Shown here piece by piece: positions 18,894 through 29,019 of a stretch of 64,000 nt of DNA. A program made the position numbers and the translations under genes. Location: positions 1,054,001-1,118,000 of the forward strand of contig NZ_CP047475.1 of NCBI RefSeq assembly GCF_010587385.1. Direction: 5' to 3'. Position 1 is the stretch's first letter, and every line of letters begins with the position of its first letter. The notes beneath the pieces are model-generated. The model had not been told where the DNA came from, searched no databases, and worked only from the letters and a program-made list of their open reading frames with translations. Source of the DNA: Vibrio astriarenae. Lineage in GTDB: Bacteria; Pseudomonadota; Gammaproteobacteria; Enterobacterales; Vibrionaceae.

Positions 18894-18911
18894 GACCGAA
18901 ACTAAAAAAAA

Positions 18912-18925
18912 TTGATAAATATCAA
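18912..18925. promoter_or_regulatory. FNR box at the ndh promoter
   Basis: TTGATAAATATCAA is a perfect FNR site (TTGAT-N4-ATCAA). Its centre lies about 19 bp downstream of the predicted transcription start, a position expected to block transcription. In E. coli FNR represses ndh when oxygen is absent, so this fits. Confidence 0.8.
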
Positions 18926-19115
18926 TAAAAGTTGAATAAGGCATACAATAATGCCATTAAGACTGCCTCGGGAAGCGGCAGCGTAAAGTCAGATCTTAGA
19001 TGAGCACCACTCAACACGCTCACAGCTTTAGGCTAAGGGAATAACCAGTTTCGAGTCGATAGAGCCTGTCTGTCGACGAAAATTTTGAAGTAAAAAAATT
19101 AAGAGGAAGTGTATT
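18926..19115 (+). other. Long structured 5' leader of ndh
   Basis: The leader between the FNR box and ndh contains possible hairpins: GGCAT with ATGCC around 18939-18955, CTGCC with GGCAG around 18964-18982, and GTCGA with TCGAC just before 19080. No known riboswitch or ORF was recognised. It may just be an untranslated leader, possibly with post-transcriptional control. Confidence 0.4.
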
Positions 19116-20405
19116 GTGACTAATATCGTAGTTGTCGGTGGCGGCGCAGGGGGACTGGAGCTCGCTACTAAATTAGGTCGTACACTAGGTCGTAAAGATA
19201 AAGCGAAAGTGACGCTTGTTGACCGCAAGGCAAGTCACCTTTGGAAGCCTTTGCTACACGAAGTAGCGACTGGCTCTTTGGATGAAGGTGTGGATGCATT
19301 GAGCTATCGTGCTCACGCAAAAAACCATGGTTTCGATTTCCAAATGGGCAGTCTTGAAAGCATCGATCGTGACGAGAAATTCATCACGCTAAGCGAGCTA
19401 AAAGACGAGCAAGGGGAGCTTTTGATGCCAAGCCGCAACATCGCCTATGATGTGTTGGTTCTTGCTATTGGCTCTACATCGAACGATTTCAACACCCCTG
19501 GTGTCCGTGACAACTGCATCTTCCTAGATAGTCCTGAACAAGCGCACCGTTTCCGTACAGAAATGAACAACGAGTTCTTAAAGCTGCACGCGAACAATGG
19601 CCAAGGTACGGTTGATATTGCGATTGTTGGTGCGGGTGCGACAGGTGTTGAACTGTCGGCTGAATTACACAATGCTGTAAAAGAATTACGTACTTACGGT
19701 TTTGGTGACCTTGATTCAAGCAAACTGAATGTAAACCTTGTGGAAGCAGGTGAGCGCATCTTGCCAGCGTTACCACCACGTATCTCGTCTGCAGCCCACA
19801 GTGAGTTAACCAAGCTAGGCGTGAATGTGCGTACAGCGACAATGGTGACTCAGGCCGACAAAGACGGATTGACCACCAAAGATGGTGAAAAAATTCCAGC
19901 ACAGATCATGGTGTGGGCTGCGGGCATTAAAGCGCCAGATTTCATGAAAGAGATTGCCGGCCTAGAAACGAACCGTATCAACCAGTTGGTTGTAAAAGAT
20001 ACACTGCAAACCACGCGTGATGACAGTATCTTTGTGATTGGTGACCTAGCGCAGTGCACGCAGGCGGATGGTTCGTTTGTTCCACCTCGAGCACAAGCGG
20101 CGCACCAAATGGCATCGCAGGCGTATAAGAACATCCTTGCTCAGATGAATGGTCGTGAGCTAAAAGCCTACGAATACCAAGACCATGGTTCACTGGTTTC
20201 TCTAAGCCGCTTCTCAACGGTAGGTAGCCTAATGGGTAACCTCACCAAAGGCTCCATGATGGTAGAAGGCCGCATAGCCCGCGTCGTTTATATCTCGCTA
20301 TATCGTATGCACCAAATGGCGCTGCACGGCGTGATGAAAACTGGCCTGATGATGCTTGTTGGTCGAATTAACCGTGTGTTACGACCAAACCTGAAACTGC
20401 ACTAA
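19116..20405 (+). CDS. ndh: Type II NADH:quinone oxidoreductase
   Basis: Single-subunit, non-proton-pumping respiratory NADH dehydrogenase on the inner face of the membrane. The 429-residue flavoprotein has an N-terminal FAD-binding motif [13 protein letters not shown] (residues 5-17), a second nucleotide-binding motif [16 protein letters not shown] (about 170-187) for NADH, and a C-terminal basic amphipathic segment typical for membrane attachment. The start is GTG, with GAGGA eight to nine bases upstream. FNR repression is indicated by the perfect box at its promoter. Confidence 0.96.
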   Translation: MTNIVVVGGGAGGLELATKLGRTLGRKDKAKVTLVDRKASHLWKPLLHEVATGSLDEGVDALSYRAHAKNHGFDFQMGSLESIDRDEKFITLSELKDEQGELLMPSRNIAYDVLVLAIGSTSNDFNTPGVRDNCIFLDSPEQAHRFRTEMNNEFLKLHANNGQGTVDIAIVGAGATGVELSAELHNAVKELRTYGFGDLDSSKLNVNLVEAGERILPALPPRISSAAHSELTKLGVNVRTATMVTQADKDGLTTKDGEKIPAQIMVWAAGIKAPDFMKEIAGLETNRINQLVVKDTLQTTRDDSIFVIGDLAQCTQADGSFVPPRAQAAHQMASQAYKNILAQMNGRELKAYEYQDHGSLVSLSRFSTVGSLMGNLTKGSMMVEGRIARVVYISLYRMHQMALHGVMKTGLMMLVGRINRVLRPNLKLH

Positions 20406-20423
20406 TCGAGAGTATCGAGTTGT

Positions 20424-20455
20424 AAAGCCAGTAGAGATTATCTACTGGCTTTTTC
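20424..20455 (+). terminator. Rho-independent terminator of ndh
   Basis: AAAGCCAGTAGA (20424-20435) pairs with TCTACTGGCTTT (20441-20452), followed by T. It lies 18 bp after the stop. Confidence 0.9.
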
Positions 20456-20590
20456 ATTTTCGTTTGTAAACAACGATGCGTTTGCAATGTGAACACGATT
20501 TGTAACGGGATTTAACGACCAAAGAGAAAGGCTTGTGATTCTCATTCACTCTCGCTATTGTGAGACTTCTATTAACATGCGGTCACGCTA

Positions 20591-20965
20591 ATGACACTAT
20601 TTGCCAGAGACAGTCGAGCTAAACTTAGCCTAATCCTTGTGGGTTGGGTGGTTTTGATGTGTCTGACAAAAAATGTCGGTATTAGTCAGGCAGCCTGCCC
20701 ACTGCATGCAGCGCCAAGTCCATCTGAATATGTGTCTACCTCGCAGATTAGCGAGATAGATGAATCGACCGAGCATTGTGATTTATCAGGCCACCTGCTA
20801 CAAAACCATCTTTCTAGCGTTGATTTCGTTGCACTAGTGTCATTTGCTCTAGCAATCGCGATTATTGCTTGGATAGCCTCACTGGCTAATCCAATCCCTA
20901 CGTTTACTGAACCCATAGTCTCTCCTATACGGCTACATAAAAGGCATTGTGTATTCAGAGAGTAA
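20591..20965 (+). CDS. ScsA-like small exported/membrane protein, first gene of a thiol-redox operon
   Basis: A 124-residue protein with an N-terminal hydrophobic segment (residues about 11-30), a periplasmic middle holding Cys36 and Cys63 together with several histidines (ACPLHA, HCDLSGH), and a second membrane span at about 78-99. Length, layout and position just upstream of the scsB-like gene resemble ScsA of the suppressor-of-copper-sensitivity cluster, but I cannot confirm homology. Cys/His content would suit metal or thiol chemistry, which is inference. It is 66 bp upstream of the next gene and probably co-transcribed with it. Confidence 0.6.
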   Translation: MTLFARDSRAKLSLILVGWVVLMCLTKNVGISQAACPLHAAPSPSEYVSTSQISEIDESTEHCDLSGHLLQNHLSSVDFVALVSFALAIAIIAWIASLANPIPTFTEPIVSPIRLHKRHCVFRE

Positions 20966-21031
20966 AAACATCGTATTAGCTAGCAATAACGCTAGCCAGA
21001 ATTCGTTGTATTTACTTTATGGACTATTACT

Positions 21032-23146
21032 ATGCAAAATTTACTTTGGCGAACCTCATTATTCGTCAAAATAGGACTACTTTTCAGTCTGCTAAGCTTT
21101 CCTCTACTCGCTAAAACGATTGAAACACCATGGTTGGTGAACCCGGATCATCCGCCAGTCGATATCCAATTTGCGTTAACGGGCGATGTTGAACAGGACT
21201 CAAACTCGGTGTTAGGTCTACTGCATGTGCGGCTTGCCGATGACTGGAAAACGTATTGGCGCTCTCCCGGTGAAGGGGGAATTGCTCCGACTTTAAGTTG
21301 GAAAGATTCGTCGCACAATATACAAGCTGTTGATTGGTTTTGGCCTTTTCCCGAACAGTTTAATATCTTGGGAATCCGAACCCTGGGTTATCAAAAGGAA
21401 GTGGTGTTCCCGCTTCATGTTCGAGTGGAAGATCTCAACCAACCGGTACAACTCAAGTCAGTGTTAACTCTGCCGACGTGTACTACTATCTGTGTTCTCA
21501 CCGACTACCCCATTGACTTGGAGTTTGAGCCTCAAGCGCTGATGTTCTCGGAAGAGAGAATGTTTCAGTTTAGCCAAGCAATGAGCAAAGTGCCGCCACA
21601 AGCGAGCGATACAGAAGTCGTTTCTGCAATTTGGGATCAAATGGATCAGCGTTTAGCGGTGACATTGCGACAGGTTAACTCATGGTCAATGCCCACCATC
21701 CTACCTTTTGTCGAGGCGATGGAGCTTGAAGAGTTGGATTTCCAACTCGTTTCTAGCCAAGTTCAGTCTGAGACCCTCACTCTGCTTTACGATGTCTTTT
21801 CATGGACTGGAGAGGTGGATCTTCAGGGTCAGGTCGTCAACCTGAATATCAAAGATAACCATCGCTTGTTTGACATCGGCTTTAGTCCTTCGGCAGGTAT
21901 CGTCGAAGAAGCCAATATACCCGTCTCATCTGTCTCTACCCTGACGGTTTTTGGTTGGGCCCTGATAGGTGGCTTGATTTTGAATATCATGCCCTGTGTG
22001 TTGCCAGTTCTCGGTATGAAACTGAACACCATCGTCAGTGCACAAGGTGTGGGCAAACAGACGATAAGAAAGCAGTTTTTAGCAACGAGTGCAGGTATCG
22101 TAGCCTGTTTTTGGCTGATAGCCGTGAGCTTGTCACTGCTTAAATTCGCGGGCCACTCAATTGGCTGGGGTATGCAGTTTCAAAGTGTCTGGTTCTTAGC
22201 CCTGATGGCTCTCGTGACGGGATTGTTTGCGTTCAACATGCTTGGCTTGTTGACCGTTTCACTACCCAATCGCATCGCAAATTGGGCGGGGAGTAAAGGC
22301 GACAACTCTTACGCTGGTCACTTCGTTCAGGGCATGTTTGCGACACTTCTGGCCACGCCTTGTAGCGCACCGTTCTTGGCAACGGCCATCGCTTATGCAT
22401 TTGGTGCGGATATGTTAACCCTGTTTGCCATCTTCACCGCTCTAGCTCTTGGGATGTCTTTGCCTTGGTTAGCGATTGCCTTGTACCCAAAGGCAGTTCG
22501 TTGGTTACCTAAGCCAGGCAAATGGATGCTTTGGTTCAAACTTGCTCTAGGTACGATGATGCTGCTCACTAGTATCTGGTTACTCACGCTATTGAGACAC
22601 CATATTCCCCTATTTTGGGTCGTGACGATTGGCTTATTCATGTTTGTGTGGATGCTTCGTCAAATCAAGCGCAACTATGGTGATAAGAGCATGGTGGTGT
22701 TTGGCTCTTTAGGGATAGTGCTATCGGCTGGTGGCATTTTTGTGGCAAGCATGACAACAGACAGTTGGGTTACTCCTCTCCCTCCAGAACCACAATGGGT
22801 TGCCTTGTCTCAAGATTCGATTGATGAGTTAGTAGGAGAGGGCAAAACGGTGTTTGTGGATGTTAGCGCAGATTGGTGTATCACCTGTAAGTCAAACAAG
22901 ATCGGTGTATTGCTACAACAGCCTGTGTACGGCGAACTTCATGCCGATGATACCGTACCGATGCTTGGTGACTGGACGCGAGCGCAATCGACGGTGACTG
23001 AGTATTTACGGGCCAATAACCGTTTTGGAGTGCCATTTAATATTGTTTATGGGCCCGGTGCGCCAGAGGGTATTCCGCTCCCTGTTATTCTGAACGATCA
23101 AACGGTGCTTGATGCACTGAACAAGGCCAGGGGAGAGAAGCGATGA
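21032..23146 (+). CDS. ScsB-like membrane thiol-disulfide reductase (DsbD family)
   Basis: A 704-residue inner-membrane electron conduit from cytoplasmic thioredoxin to periplasmic partners. A signal peptide ends near residue 27. The N-terminal periplasmic domain has Cys150 and Cys154 (LPTCTTIC). The DsbD-type membrane domain (about 303-575) has the paired cysteines Cys322 in NIMPCVLP and Cys444 in ATPCSAPF. The C-terminal thioredoxin domain carries the CxxC pair Cys616 and Cys619 (DWCITC). The longer N-terminal domain separates ScsB from classical DsbD. Its stop overlaps the next start (ATGA). Confidence 0.88.
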   Translation: MQNLLWRTSLFVKIGLLFSLLSFPLLAKTIETPWLVNPDHPPVDIQFALTGDVEQDSNSVLGLLHVRLADDWKTYWRSPGEGGIAPTLSWKDSSHNIQAVDWFWPFPEQFNILGIRTLGYQKEVVFPLHVRVEDLNQPVQLKSVLTLPTCTTICVLTDYPIDLEFEPQALMFSEERMFQFSQAMSKVPPQASDTEVVSAIWDQMDQRLAVTLRQVNSWSMPTILPFVEAMELEELDFQLVSSQVQSETLTLLYDVFSWTGEVDLQGQVVNLNIKDNHRLFDIGFSPSAGIVEEANIPVSSVSTLTVFGWALIGGLILNIMPCVLPVLGMKLNTIVSAQGVGKQTIRKQFLATSAGIVACFWLIAVSLSLLKFAGHSIGWGMQFQSVWFLALMALVTGLFAFNMLGLLTVSLPNRIANWAGSKGDNSYAGHFVQGMFATLLATPCSAPFLATAIAYAFGADMLTLFAIFTALALGMSLPWLAIALYPKAVRWLPKPGKWMLWFKLALGTMMLLTSIWLLTLLRHHIPLFWVVTIGLFMFVWMLRQIKRNYGDKSMVVFGSLGIVLSAGGIFVASMTTDSWVTPLPPEPQWVALSQDSIDELVGEGKTVFVDVSADWCITCKSNKIGVLLQQPVYGELHADDTVPMLGDWTRAQSTVTEYLRANNRFGVPFNIVYGPGAPEGIPLPVILNDQTVLDALNKARGEKR

Positions 23147-23646
23147 ACAAAAGATTGGGTGTTATGCGTTTTATAAAGCAAACGTGTCTCTACTTGAGCC
23201 TATTTATTGTGGTGTCGACTGGTGTGGATTGGTATAGGACGTCAGATGGCCTTCAAGAACTGCCAAGTGCGTTGATTTCGCAAACGATAGACGGTGAGTC
23301 AGTTGATTTGGTTGAAATGAGTTCTGACTCTCCTGTTATCGTTTACTTTTGGGCAACGTGGTGCTCAGTATGCCGTTTTGTCAGCCCTTCAGTGAGTTGG
23401 CTATCTGATTATTACCCTACGTATGCTGTTGCGCTCAGTTCAGGCAGCGATGCTCGTGTTCAGGCTTTCACCCAATCACATAACTACAACTTTGAAACTA
23501 TTAATGACACACAAGGGTCGTGGATGAAGTCATGGCAAATCTCCGTGACGCCAACGATCTATATCCTCCATCAAGGGGAAATCAAATCAGCAACGACAGG
23601 TTTTACTTCACCAATCGGAATATTGGTGCGAGCTTGGCTGTCGTAA
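23143..23646 (+). CDS. ScsD-like membrane-anchored thioredoxin (TlpA/ResA type)
   Basis: A 167-residue protein with an N-terminal anchor (residues about 9-28) and a periplasmic thioredoxin fold. The active site is Cys74-S-V-Cys77 in FWATWCSVC, and the family cis-proline is in SVTPTIYI near residue 137. It probably receives electrons from the ScsB-like protein encoded immediately before it, with which it overlaps by four bases. ScsD of Salmonella has almost the same length. The order scsB-scsD-scsC differs from the scsABCD order known from Salmonella. Confidence 0.85.
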   Translation: MNKRLGVMRFIKQTCLYLSLFIVVSTGVDWYRTSDGLQELPSALISQTIDGESVDLVEMSSDSPVIVYFWATWCSVCRFVSPSVSWLSDYYPTYAVALSSGSDARVQAFTQSHNYNFETINDTQGSWMKSWQISVTPTIYILHQGEIKSATTGFTSPIGILVRAWLS

Positions 23647-23657
23647 AGGAAATCGAA

Positions 23658-24362
23658 ATGTTCAAAAAACTCAATGTACTTGTTACAACACTCGTTGTTA
23701 TATTCACGTCCTTTCATCTCTTTGCCCAAGAGCAAGACGTATTGATCGCGGAGATAAACGACATACTAAAAGAGAATCCAGAAATCGTTGCACCCCTGCA
23801 TCAGAACTTGGTGTCCTATCTCGATCAATCACGCTCCTTAGCGGAGAAAATAGACTCTTACCAAGAGCTGTTTCATCATCCAGACCAGCCTTATTTTGGC
23901 AACAAGGATGGAGAACTGACTATTGTCGCCTTCTATGATTACAGCTGCCCTTTTTGTAAGCGCCTCGAGCCAGAATTAGAGAAAGTGGTGAAAGCTTATC
24001 CGAATGTAAAGGTGATCCATATGTTGATGCCACTGAAAGAACAGGGGAATACTGAGAACTCAGCTGCGCTGGCGATGAATGTCTGGAAGCATGACCATAG
24101 TAGCTTCAGTGAAACTCATGAATTGTTAGTGAAAAAGCGTGGCGCACACAATGTGCGTTCAGTGAAGAGTGTGGCAAAAAAGACCGCCACTGAGGCCGCT
24201 TTGGAGCAAGACTTAGAGACGGAATCTCGATTAGCTCAGAATTATCAGGTGTTTATCGATCTGGGTATGCGCGGCACTCCAGCGATGATAATTGGTGATG
24301 AAATTGTTTCGGGCTATGTCCCCTTTGAACGCTTGAAACAAGTCGTCGAAGCGAAACTATAG
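23658..24362 (+). CDS. ScsC-like periplasmic thiol-disulfide protein (DsbA/DsbG-like)
   Basis: A 234-residue periplasmic protein. A signal peptide ends near FHLFA-QE, followed by a helical N-terminal region (about 25-70) and a DsbA-type thioredoxin domain with Cys97-P-F-Cys100 in DYSCPFC and a cis-proline in RGTPAMIIGD. The N-terminal helical extension recalls ScsC proteins that form trimers, so an isomerase or reductase role is likely, with reduction by the ScsB-like protein. The ATG at 23658 follows AAAGGA; earlier in-frame starts lie inside the previous gene. It is 11 bp downstream of the ScsD-like gene and ends at a terminator. Confidence 0.85.
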   Translation: MFKKLNVLVTTLVVIFTSFHLFAQEQDVLIAEINDILKENPEIVAPLHQNLVSYLDQSRSLAEKIDSYQELFHHPDQPYFGNKDGELTIVAFYDYSCPFCKRLEPELEKVVKAYPNVKVIHMLMPLKEQGNTENSAALAMNVWKHDHSSFSETHELLVKKRGAHNVRSVKSVAKKTATEAALEQDLETESRLAQNYQVFIDLGMRGTPAMIIGDEIVSGYVPFERLKQVVEAKL

Positions 24363-24370
24363 CTCTAAAT

Positions 24371-24397
24371 AGAAAGAGCCTCGATGAGGCTCTTTCT
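24371..24397. terminator. Bidirectional terminator hairpin after the scs-like operon
   Basis: AGAAAGAGCCTC (24371-24382) pairs with GAGGCTCTTTCT (24386-24397). It sits between the convergent scsC-like gene and the next minus-strand gene. The T tract is short but present in both directions inside the stem ends. Confidence 0.75.
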
Positions 24398-24418
24398 ACA
24401 GATAACAATCGTAATTCG

Positions 24419-24757
24419 CTATATAAGCATGAGCAGTAGACCGCCAATCGTTGCCGCTGCGGAAACATATTGCCCTGCGGTATAGGATGGGTCATTCTGC
24501 TCTTTCACTGTATCAGGGTGATCCATTCCCAGCGCACCATAGGCGAAAGACTCAACCGTATTCCCTTTTGTTTCTTTCGTTGCTGTATCTTGCGGTGCTT
24601 GCGCCAACCTCTCTTTGGCTTCGTTGGAAATCGAAACCTTGTCCGTTGTTGCGCTGCCTGTTATTCCTTTACGTTGTACACCAGGGCCTTGTGCTTTTAG
24701 TTGCCCCTTTTGTTGCAACTGATAAGTCTGAGCTGATGCAGAGTTAATAGGGTTCAC
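24419..24757 (-). CDS. Hypothetical protein with C-terminal membrane helix
   Basis: A 112-residue protein with a polar, low-complexity N-terminus rich in Gln, Ser and Gly, a central TDKVSISNEAKERLAQ segment that resembles the short helical motif of FlgM-like and other small Vibrio proteins, and a C-terminal hydrophobic stretch (YVSAAATIGGLLLMLI) that could anchor it in the membrane. The start is GTG with a perfect AGGAGGG ribosome-binding site six bases upstream, so the gene is surely translated. I do not recognise a defined family. It stands alone between two terminators. Confidence 0.75.
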   Translation of the reverse strand: MNPINSASAQTYQLQQKGQLKAQGPGVQRKGITGSATTDKVSISNEAKERLAQAPQDTATKETKGNTVESFAYGALGMDHPDTVKEQNDPSYTAGQYVSAAATIGGLLLMLI

Positions 24758-24903
24758 GATTCCCTCCTATACGGCCTGTCGCCTATTCATTGTATCGACC
24801 GCAATGTGAAAAACTTGTGCTGAAAATTACACTGAGTCGTATTCAGACATACTTAGCAAAACTAGTGCCGAATTTTTGGGCGTTACTTGTCGCCAGATAG
24901 AAG

Positions 24904-25854
24904 TTAGTCGCAGGAAGCCGGAGTAATACCGTGCCCAAACGAGTGATAGGCTTCCATTCGGTGCTTTTCTTGAACATATCGTTGTGGAGGGGGTAATACT
25001 TGAAGGGTAAAATCGCTTCCGGACTCGACCTCTGACGAAGGACTAATCGTCACAACGCTCAGGTCTGAATTGAGCCTATTAATGACTCGTTTGATACCAA
25101 GACCTTTATTTATGTGGAAGTCGCCCGCGATATGCATGACTTTGCTCGTTGGATTATTTTCGAGGTGATTGACAATACTCTCGGCCATCGTCTCATCCCA
25201 AGTTGCCTGAGCGGCATATTGCTGTTCATTCATTGACGGATCGTCATGATGCATTGAGGCTAAGAACTGCTGCTTGTAGGGATTATCACTCAAGTCTATG
25301 TTGGTTGCTACCCACTTCCGCTCGTCGGTCGGTAGCTCCTCTAGATACTCCAGTCCACGTTGACCGACACAGCGAACAATTTTCCGAGGTGCGTTAGCAG
25401 CGACGATGGACTGCTGATTGAGTTTTGCGAGCTCAACTAAAGCTCGGTAGTCACTCTCATAATTAGGCCAAGCATTGGCTTTCTTTTTTAGGAACTGTTC
25501 GCCTATGGTGCCACTTAAATAGGCATCCACTAGGCGTTGTTTATCTCGCGTAAATTGCTCCATTGAGAGGGTTACCTCCTCATTGGATTGAATCAGGTGA
25601 TGATAAAGTTCTGTCTGAAAGCGATGGACGGCGGAGTGGGTGTGCCACTCACCGACAAGAACAACATCAGCAGTTTGAAGCTTTTCTGACAAAGACTCTA
25701 TATCTAGGGCTCTACTATTTTGGATAATTTGATAGTCGTAGTAGTGCGCGATAGAAGGGATCTGCGCAGGCGCTTGAGACGATTGTATGCAACTGGCGAG
25801 TAGCAGGGTTATGGTCAATGTTGCTGCGGAATGGGTTGTTGTTCGTCTGTGCAT
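24904..25854 (-). CDS. ChaN-like lipoprotein (Tiki/heme-uptake superfamily)
   Basis: A 316-residue predicted lipoprotein with lipobox LLASC near residue 20. The domain begins with VVLVGEWHTHSAVHRFQ and has SMEQFTR and HIAGDFHINKGLG further on; these histidine and acidic patches are the marks of the ChaN / Tiki-TraB superfamily. ChaN of Campylobacter binds heme pairs and is linked to iron uptake; whether this one binds heme is unknown. The ATG at 25854 places the lipobox correctly. It stands alone with no iron-transport genes nearby. Confidence 0.75.
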   Translation of the reverse strand: MHRRTTTHSAATLTITLLLASCIQSSQAPAQIPSIAHYYDYQIIQNSRALDIESLSEKLQTADVVLVGEWHTHSAVHRFQTELYHHLIQSNEEVTLSMEQFTRDKQRLVDAYLSGTIGEQFLKKKANAWPNYESDYRALVELAKLNQQSIVAANAPRKIVRCVGQRGLEYLEELPTDERKWVATNIDLSDNPYKQQFLASMHHDDPSMNEQQYAAQATWDETMAESIVNHLENNPTSKVMHIAGDFHINKGLGIKRVINRLNSDLSVVTISPSSEVESGSDFTLQVLPPPQRYVQEKHRMEAYHSFGHGITPASCD

Positions 25855-25999
25855 ATCCACTATCCCCTTCGGCCCAAGAGCCCTCCACAATCGATAATGG
25901 TGTTGTCATTGTGGAACGGCTCAGAATGAACTTTGAGTCTATGAGAGGACACGCTTATTAGCAAATCATGCACGGGATCAGCGTGGCATAGAGGATGCT

Positions 26000-26806
26000 T
26001 TAACGAGCCTTACGATAGACCCTGATTGAGAAGTCAGTGTCACACACGAACGCTTCCCTCGATTTTAAATCAGCAACGAGCCCTGGCGATGCTTTCCAAG
26101 CAAAGGGGGTCATCTGCAGTAAGTCATACGCATCTGAACCTGAAAGGTGCATTGGATAACTCAGGTTCTCTTCAGATTCCAACTCAAAACCAACGATCGA
26201 TTCCGCCTCATCGTGATGTAACCGAACCTCTTCGTAGATCAGTTCGCGAAGTTGGAATAAGTGTCGTGCGGCAGGAGTAACGGTAATAATGATGCCATTA
26301 TCGGCGATAGTCCGATAAAGCTCATCGTGATGACATGGAGCATATATGCGTACCACGGCGTTGAGTGAGTTATCAGAGAAGGGCAGGCGCTGGCTTGAAG
26401 CTACCGTAAAGTTGACATCACTGTACCGTTTGGCAGCCTGTTTAATCATCGCCTTAGAGATATCCAAACCAAAGACGGTCGACTGTGTTTCTTGAGCCAA
26501 ATGAGAAGTGTAATAGCCCTCACCACAGCCAATATCAAGGATAGTAGACGTTTGCTGGTGGGTATTTTCTAGACAGAGTTCAGCGATTCTATTTCTTAAC
26601 CGGGCGTAATAATCGTGGTCAAGAAAGCGTCGTCTTGCCTGCATCATCTCTTTGTTGTCACCAGGATCTTTTGAACGCTTATGCTGCACGGGCATCAAGT
26701 TGACATAGCCTTCTTTCGCAAGATCGAAGCTATGATTGTTTGAGCAACGGTAGGTACGGTCAGTCAAGGTTAGCGATTGATGACAAAGCGGACATTGGTA
26801 GGACAT
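26000..26806 (-). CDS. rlmA: 23S rRNA (guanine-N1)-methyltransferase RlmA
   Basis: Methylates guanine 745 of 23S rRNA. The 268-residue protein starts with a zinc finger (CPLCHQ...CSNNH), followed by the FDLAKEGYVNLMPVQHKRS segment characteristic of RlmA and an S-adenosylmethionine-binding motif ILDIGCGEGYYT near residues 88-99. Length and motif order match E. coli RlmA. It lies alone on the minus strand between the ChaN-like gene and yeaD. No clear ribosome-binding site precedes its ATG. Confidence 0.92.
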   Translation of the reverse strand: MSYQCPLCHQSLTLTDRTYRCSNNHSFDLAKEGYVNLMPVQHKRSKDPGDNKEMMQARRRFLDHDYYARLRNRIAELCLENTHQQTSTILDIGCGEGYYTSHLAQETQSTVFGLDISKAMIKQAAKRYSDVNFTVASSQRLPFSDNSLNAVVRIYAPCHHDELYRTIADNGIIITVTPAARHLFQLRELIYEEVRLHHDEAESIVGFELESEENLSYPMHLSGSDAYDLLQMTPFAWKASPGLVADLKSREAFVCDTDFSIRVYRKAR

Positions 26807-26891
26807 GGCAAAGGGTTCTTAGATGAAAGTGCGCCAAGTCTAACAGGAATTAACAAGGGGCTAAAGGGAGGAACTTAGCCCCAGAGGGAAA

Positions 26892-27773
26892 TTAAGCACC
26901 GATAACGGTAGACAGAACGTGTGTTTCCCCCGGTTGTAAGGTAACACCTTGTGTAATGTCGTTCGCGTGAACGCTTGACTCGACACAGATCATTGTCTGA
27001 TAGCCTTCGTCACTCATATCATCCATTGATTGAGCGCCTTCTGCCCATGGGTTCCAGAGTACAGCCGAATTGTGTCCCTGATTTTCCACTGTGATCACCC
27101 GATTGATGATAGGGTCGTGAACGTTAATTTGAGCTTCTGGATGCGTGTATACACGGTCAATAGTGCCCGTTAATACAAGAGCGTCACCACCTTCACATTG
27201 CTTACCGCCTTGCAAGCTGTCTAGATACTGTGGTCCCATTCCTGTTGTTTTGGTTTGGCGGATGTCACCAACATTGAGGTAGGTGTGTAGTGCTCCAGAG
27301 AACGTCCACTCTTCATCGTCGATGTTGATGATATTAAGCGATACTTTCATCTGCTCAGCGACCTCGATCACTAAGCGAACATCAAACAGGTGTGGCCAAA
27401 TATCATGCGTTTCTTCTGATGGGAAAAGGGCGAGCTCTACGATGACGCCTTTATCGTTCTCGCGGTGTTCAACCAACTCCCATTGGGTAGTACGGGCAAA
27501 ACCGTGTGCAGGCGCCGCTATTCGACCAAACCACGGCCAGCATACAGGAATACCACCACGGATAGCTGCCTTTCCGTCAAATTGAGCTTCTTGGCTCATC
27601 CAGATCAGGTCCTGTTGACCGTTTGGGGTAAACGACAGCACATGACCACCATGCAAGGAGATCGCGGCTGTCGCCTTTTCATGTTGAATACGAACAACTT
27701 TGATGTCATCAAGTTTGGCGATGCTTACACAGTCTGAGAGTGCGCTTATCGCTGGGAGAGTTGAATAGTCCAT
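26892..27773 (-). CDS. yeaD: D-hexose-6-phosphate mutarotase (YeaD family)
   Basis: Aldose-1-epimerase-like enzyme thought to interconvert the anomers of glucose-6-phosphate. The 293-residue protein shows the family motifs ISLHGGHVLSF, GIPVCWPWFGR and the later GDIRQTKTTG segment. It lies 168 bp downstream of gapA on the same strand, as in E. coli, with the gapA terminator between, so it probably has its own low-level transcription plus read-through. GGAGA precedes the ATG. A weak hairpin (26857-26882) may terminate it. Confidence 0.9.
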   Translation of the reverse strand: MDYSTLPAISALSDCVSIAKLDDIKVVRIQHEKATAAISLHGGHVLSFTPNGQQDLIWMSQEAQFDGKAAIRGGIPVCWPWFGRIAAPAHGFARTTQWELVEHRENDKGVIVELALFPSEETHDIWPHLFDVRLVIEVAEQMKVSLNIINIDDEEWTFSGALHTYLNVGDIRQTKTTGMGPQYLDSLQGGKQCEGGDALVLTGTIDRVYTHPEAQINVHDPIINRVITVENQGHNSAVLWNPWAEGAQSMDDMSDEGYQTMICVESSVHANDITQGVTLQPGETHVLSTVIGA

Positions 27774-27877
27774 TGAGTTATCTCCAGAAGGGGGAAGAGA
27801 AATATGAATAGCGATATCGTCGATTCTTGGAGAACAATGAAGACATTGCTATCAACACTTCTGTATGACAGGTACTA

Positions 27878-27903
27878 AAAAGGCGACCCTAAAGTCGCCT
27901 TTC
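27878..27903 (-). terminator. Rho-independent terminator of gapA
   Basis: On the minus strand AAAGGCGAC pairs with GTCGCCTTT across a short loop and is followed by T. It lies about 39 bp after the gapA stop and before yeaD. Confidence 0.85.
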
Positions 27904-27941
27904 TTCAACATAATTCTATGCTAAACGCTTAATCTAAGTGA

Positions 27942-28955
<1,014 letters not shown>

Positions 28956-29019
28956 TTATATTTCTTGATGAAAGATAACTGGTAGTAAAATTACAAAACC
29001 GGTTGAAATTCTGCAACAG

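Noticed and set aside
20521..20580. CRP site upstream of the scs-like operon (TGTGATTCTCATTCACT)
   Set aside because: The spacing is seven rather than six bases and the second half is imperfect.
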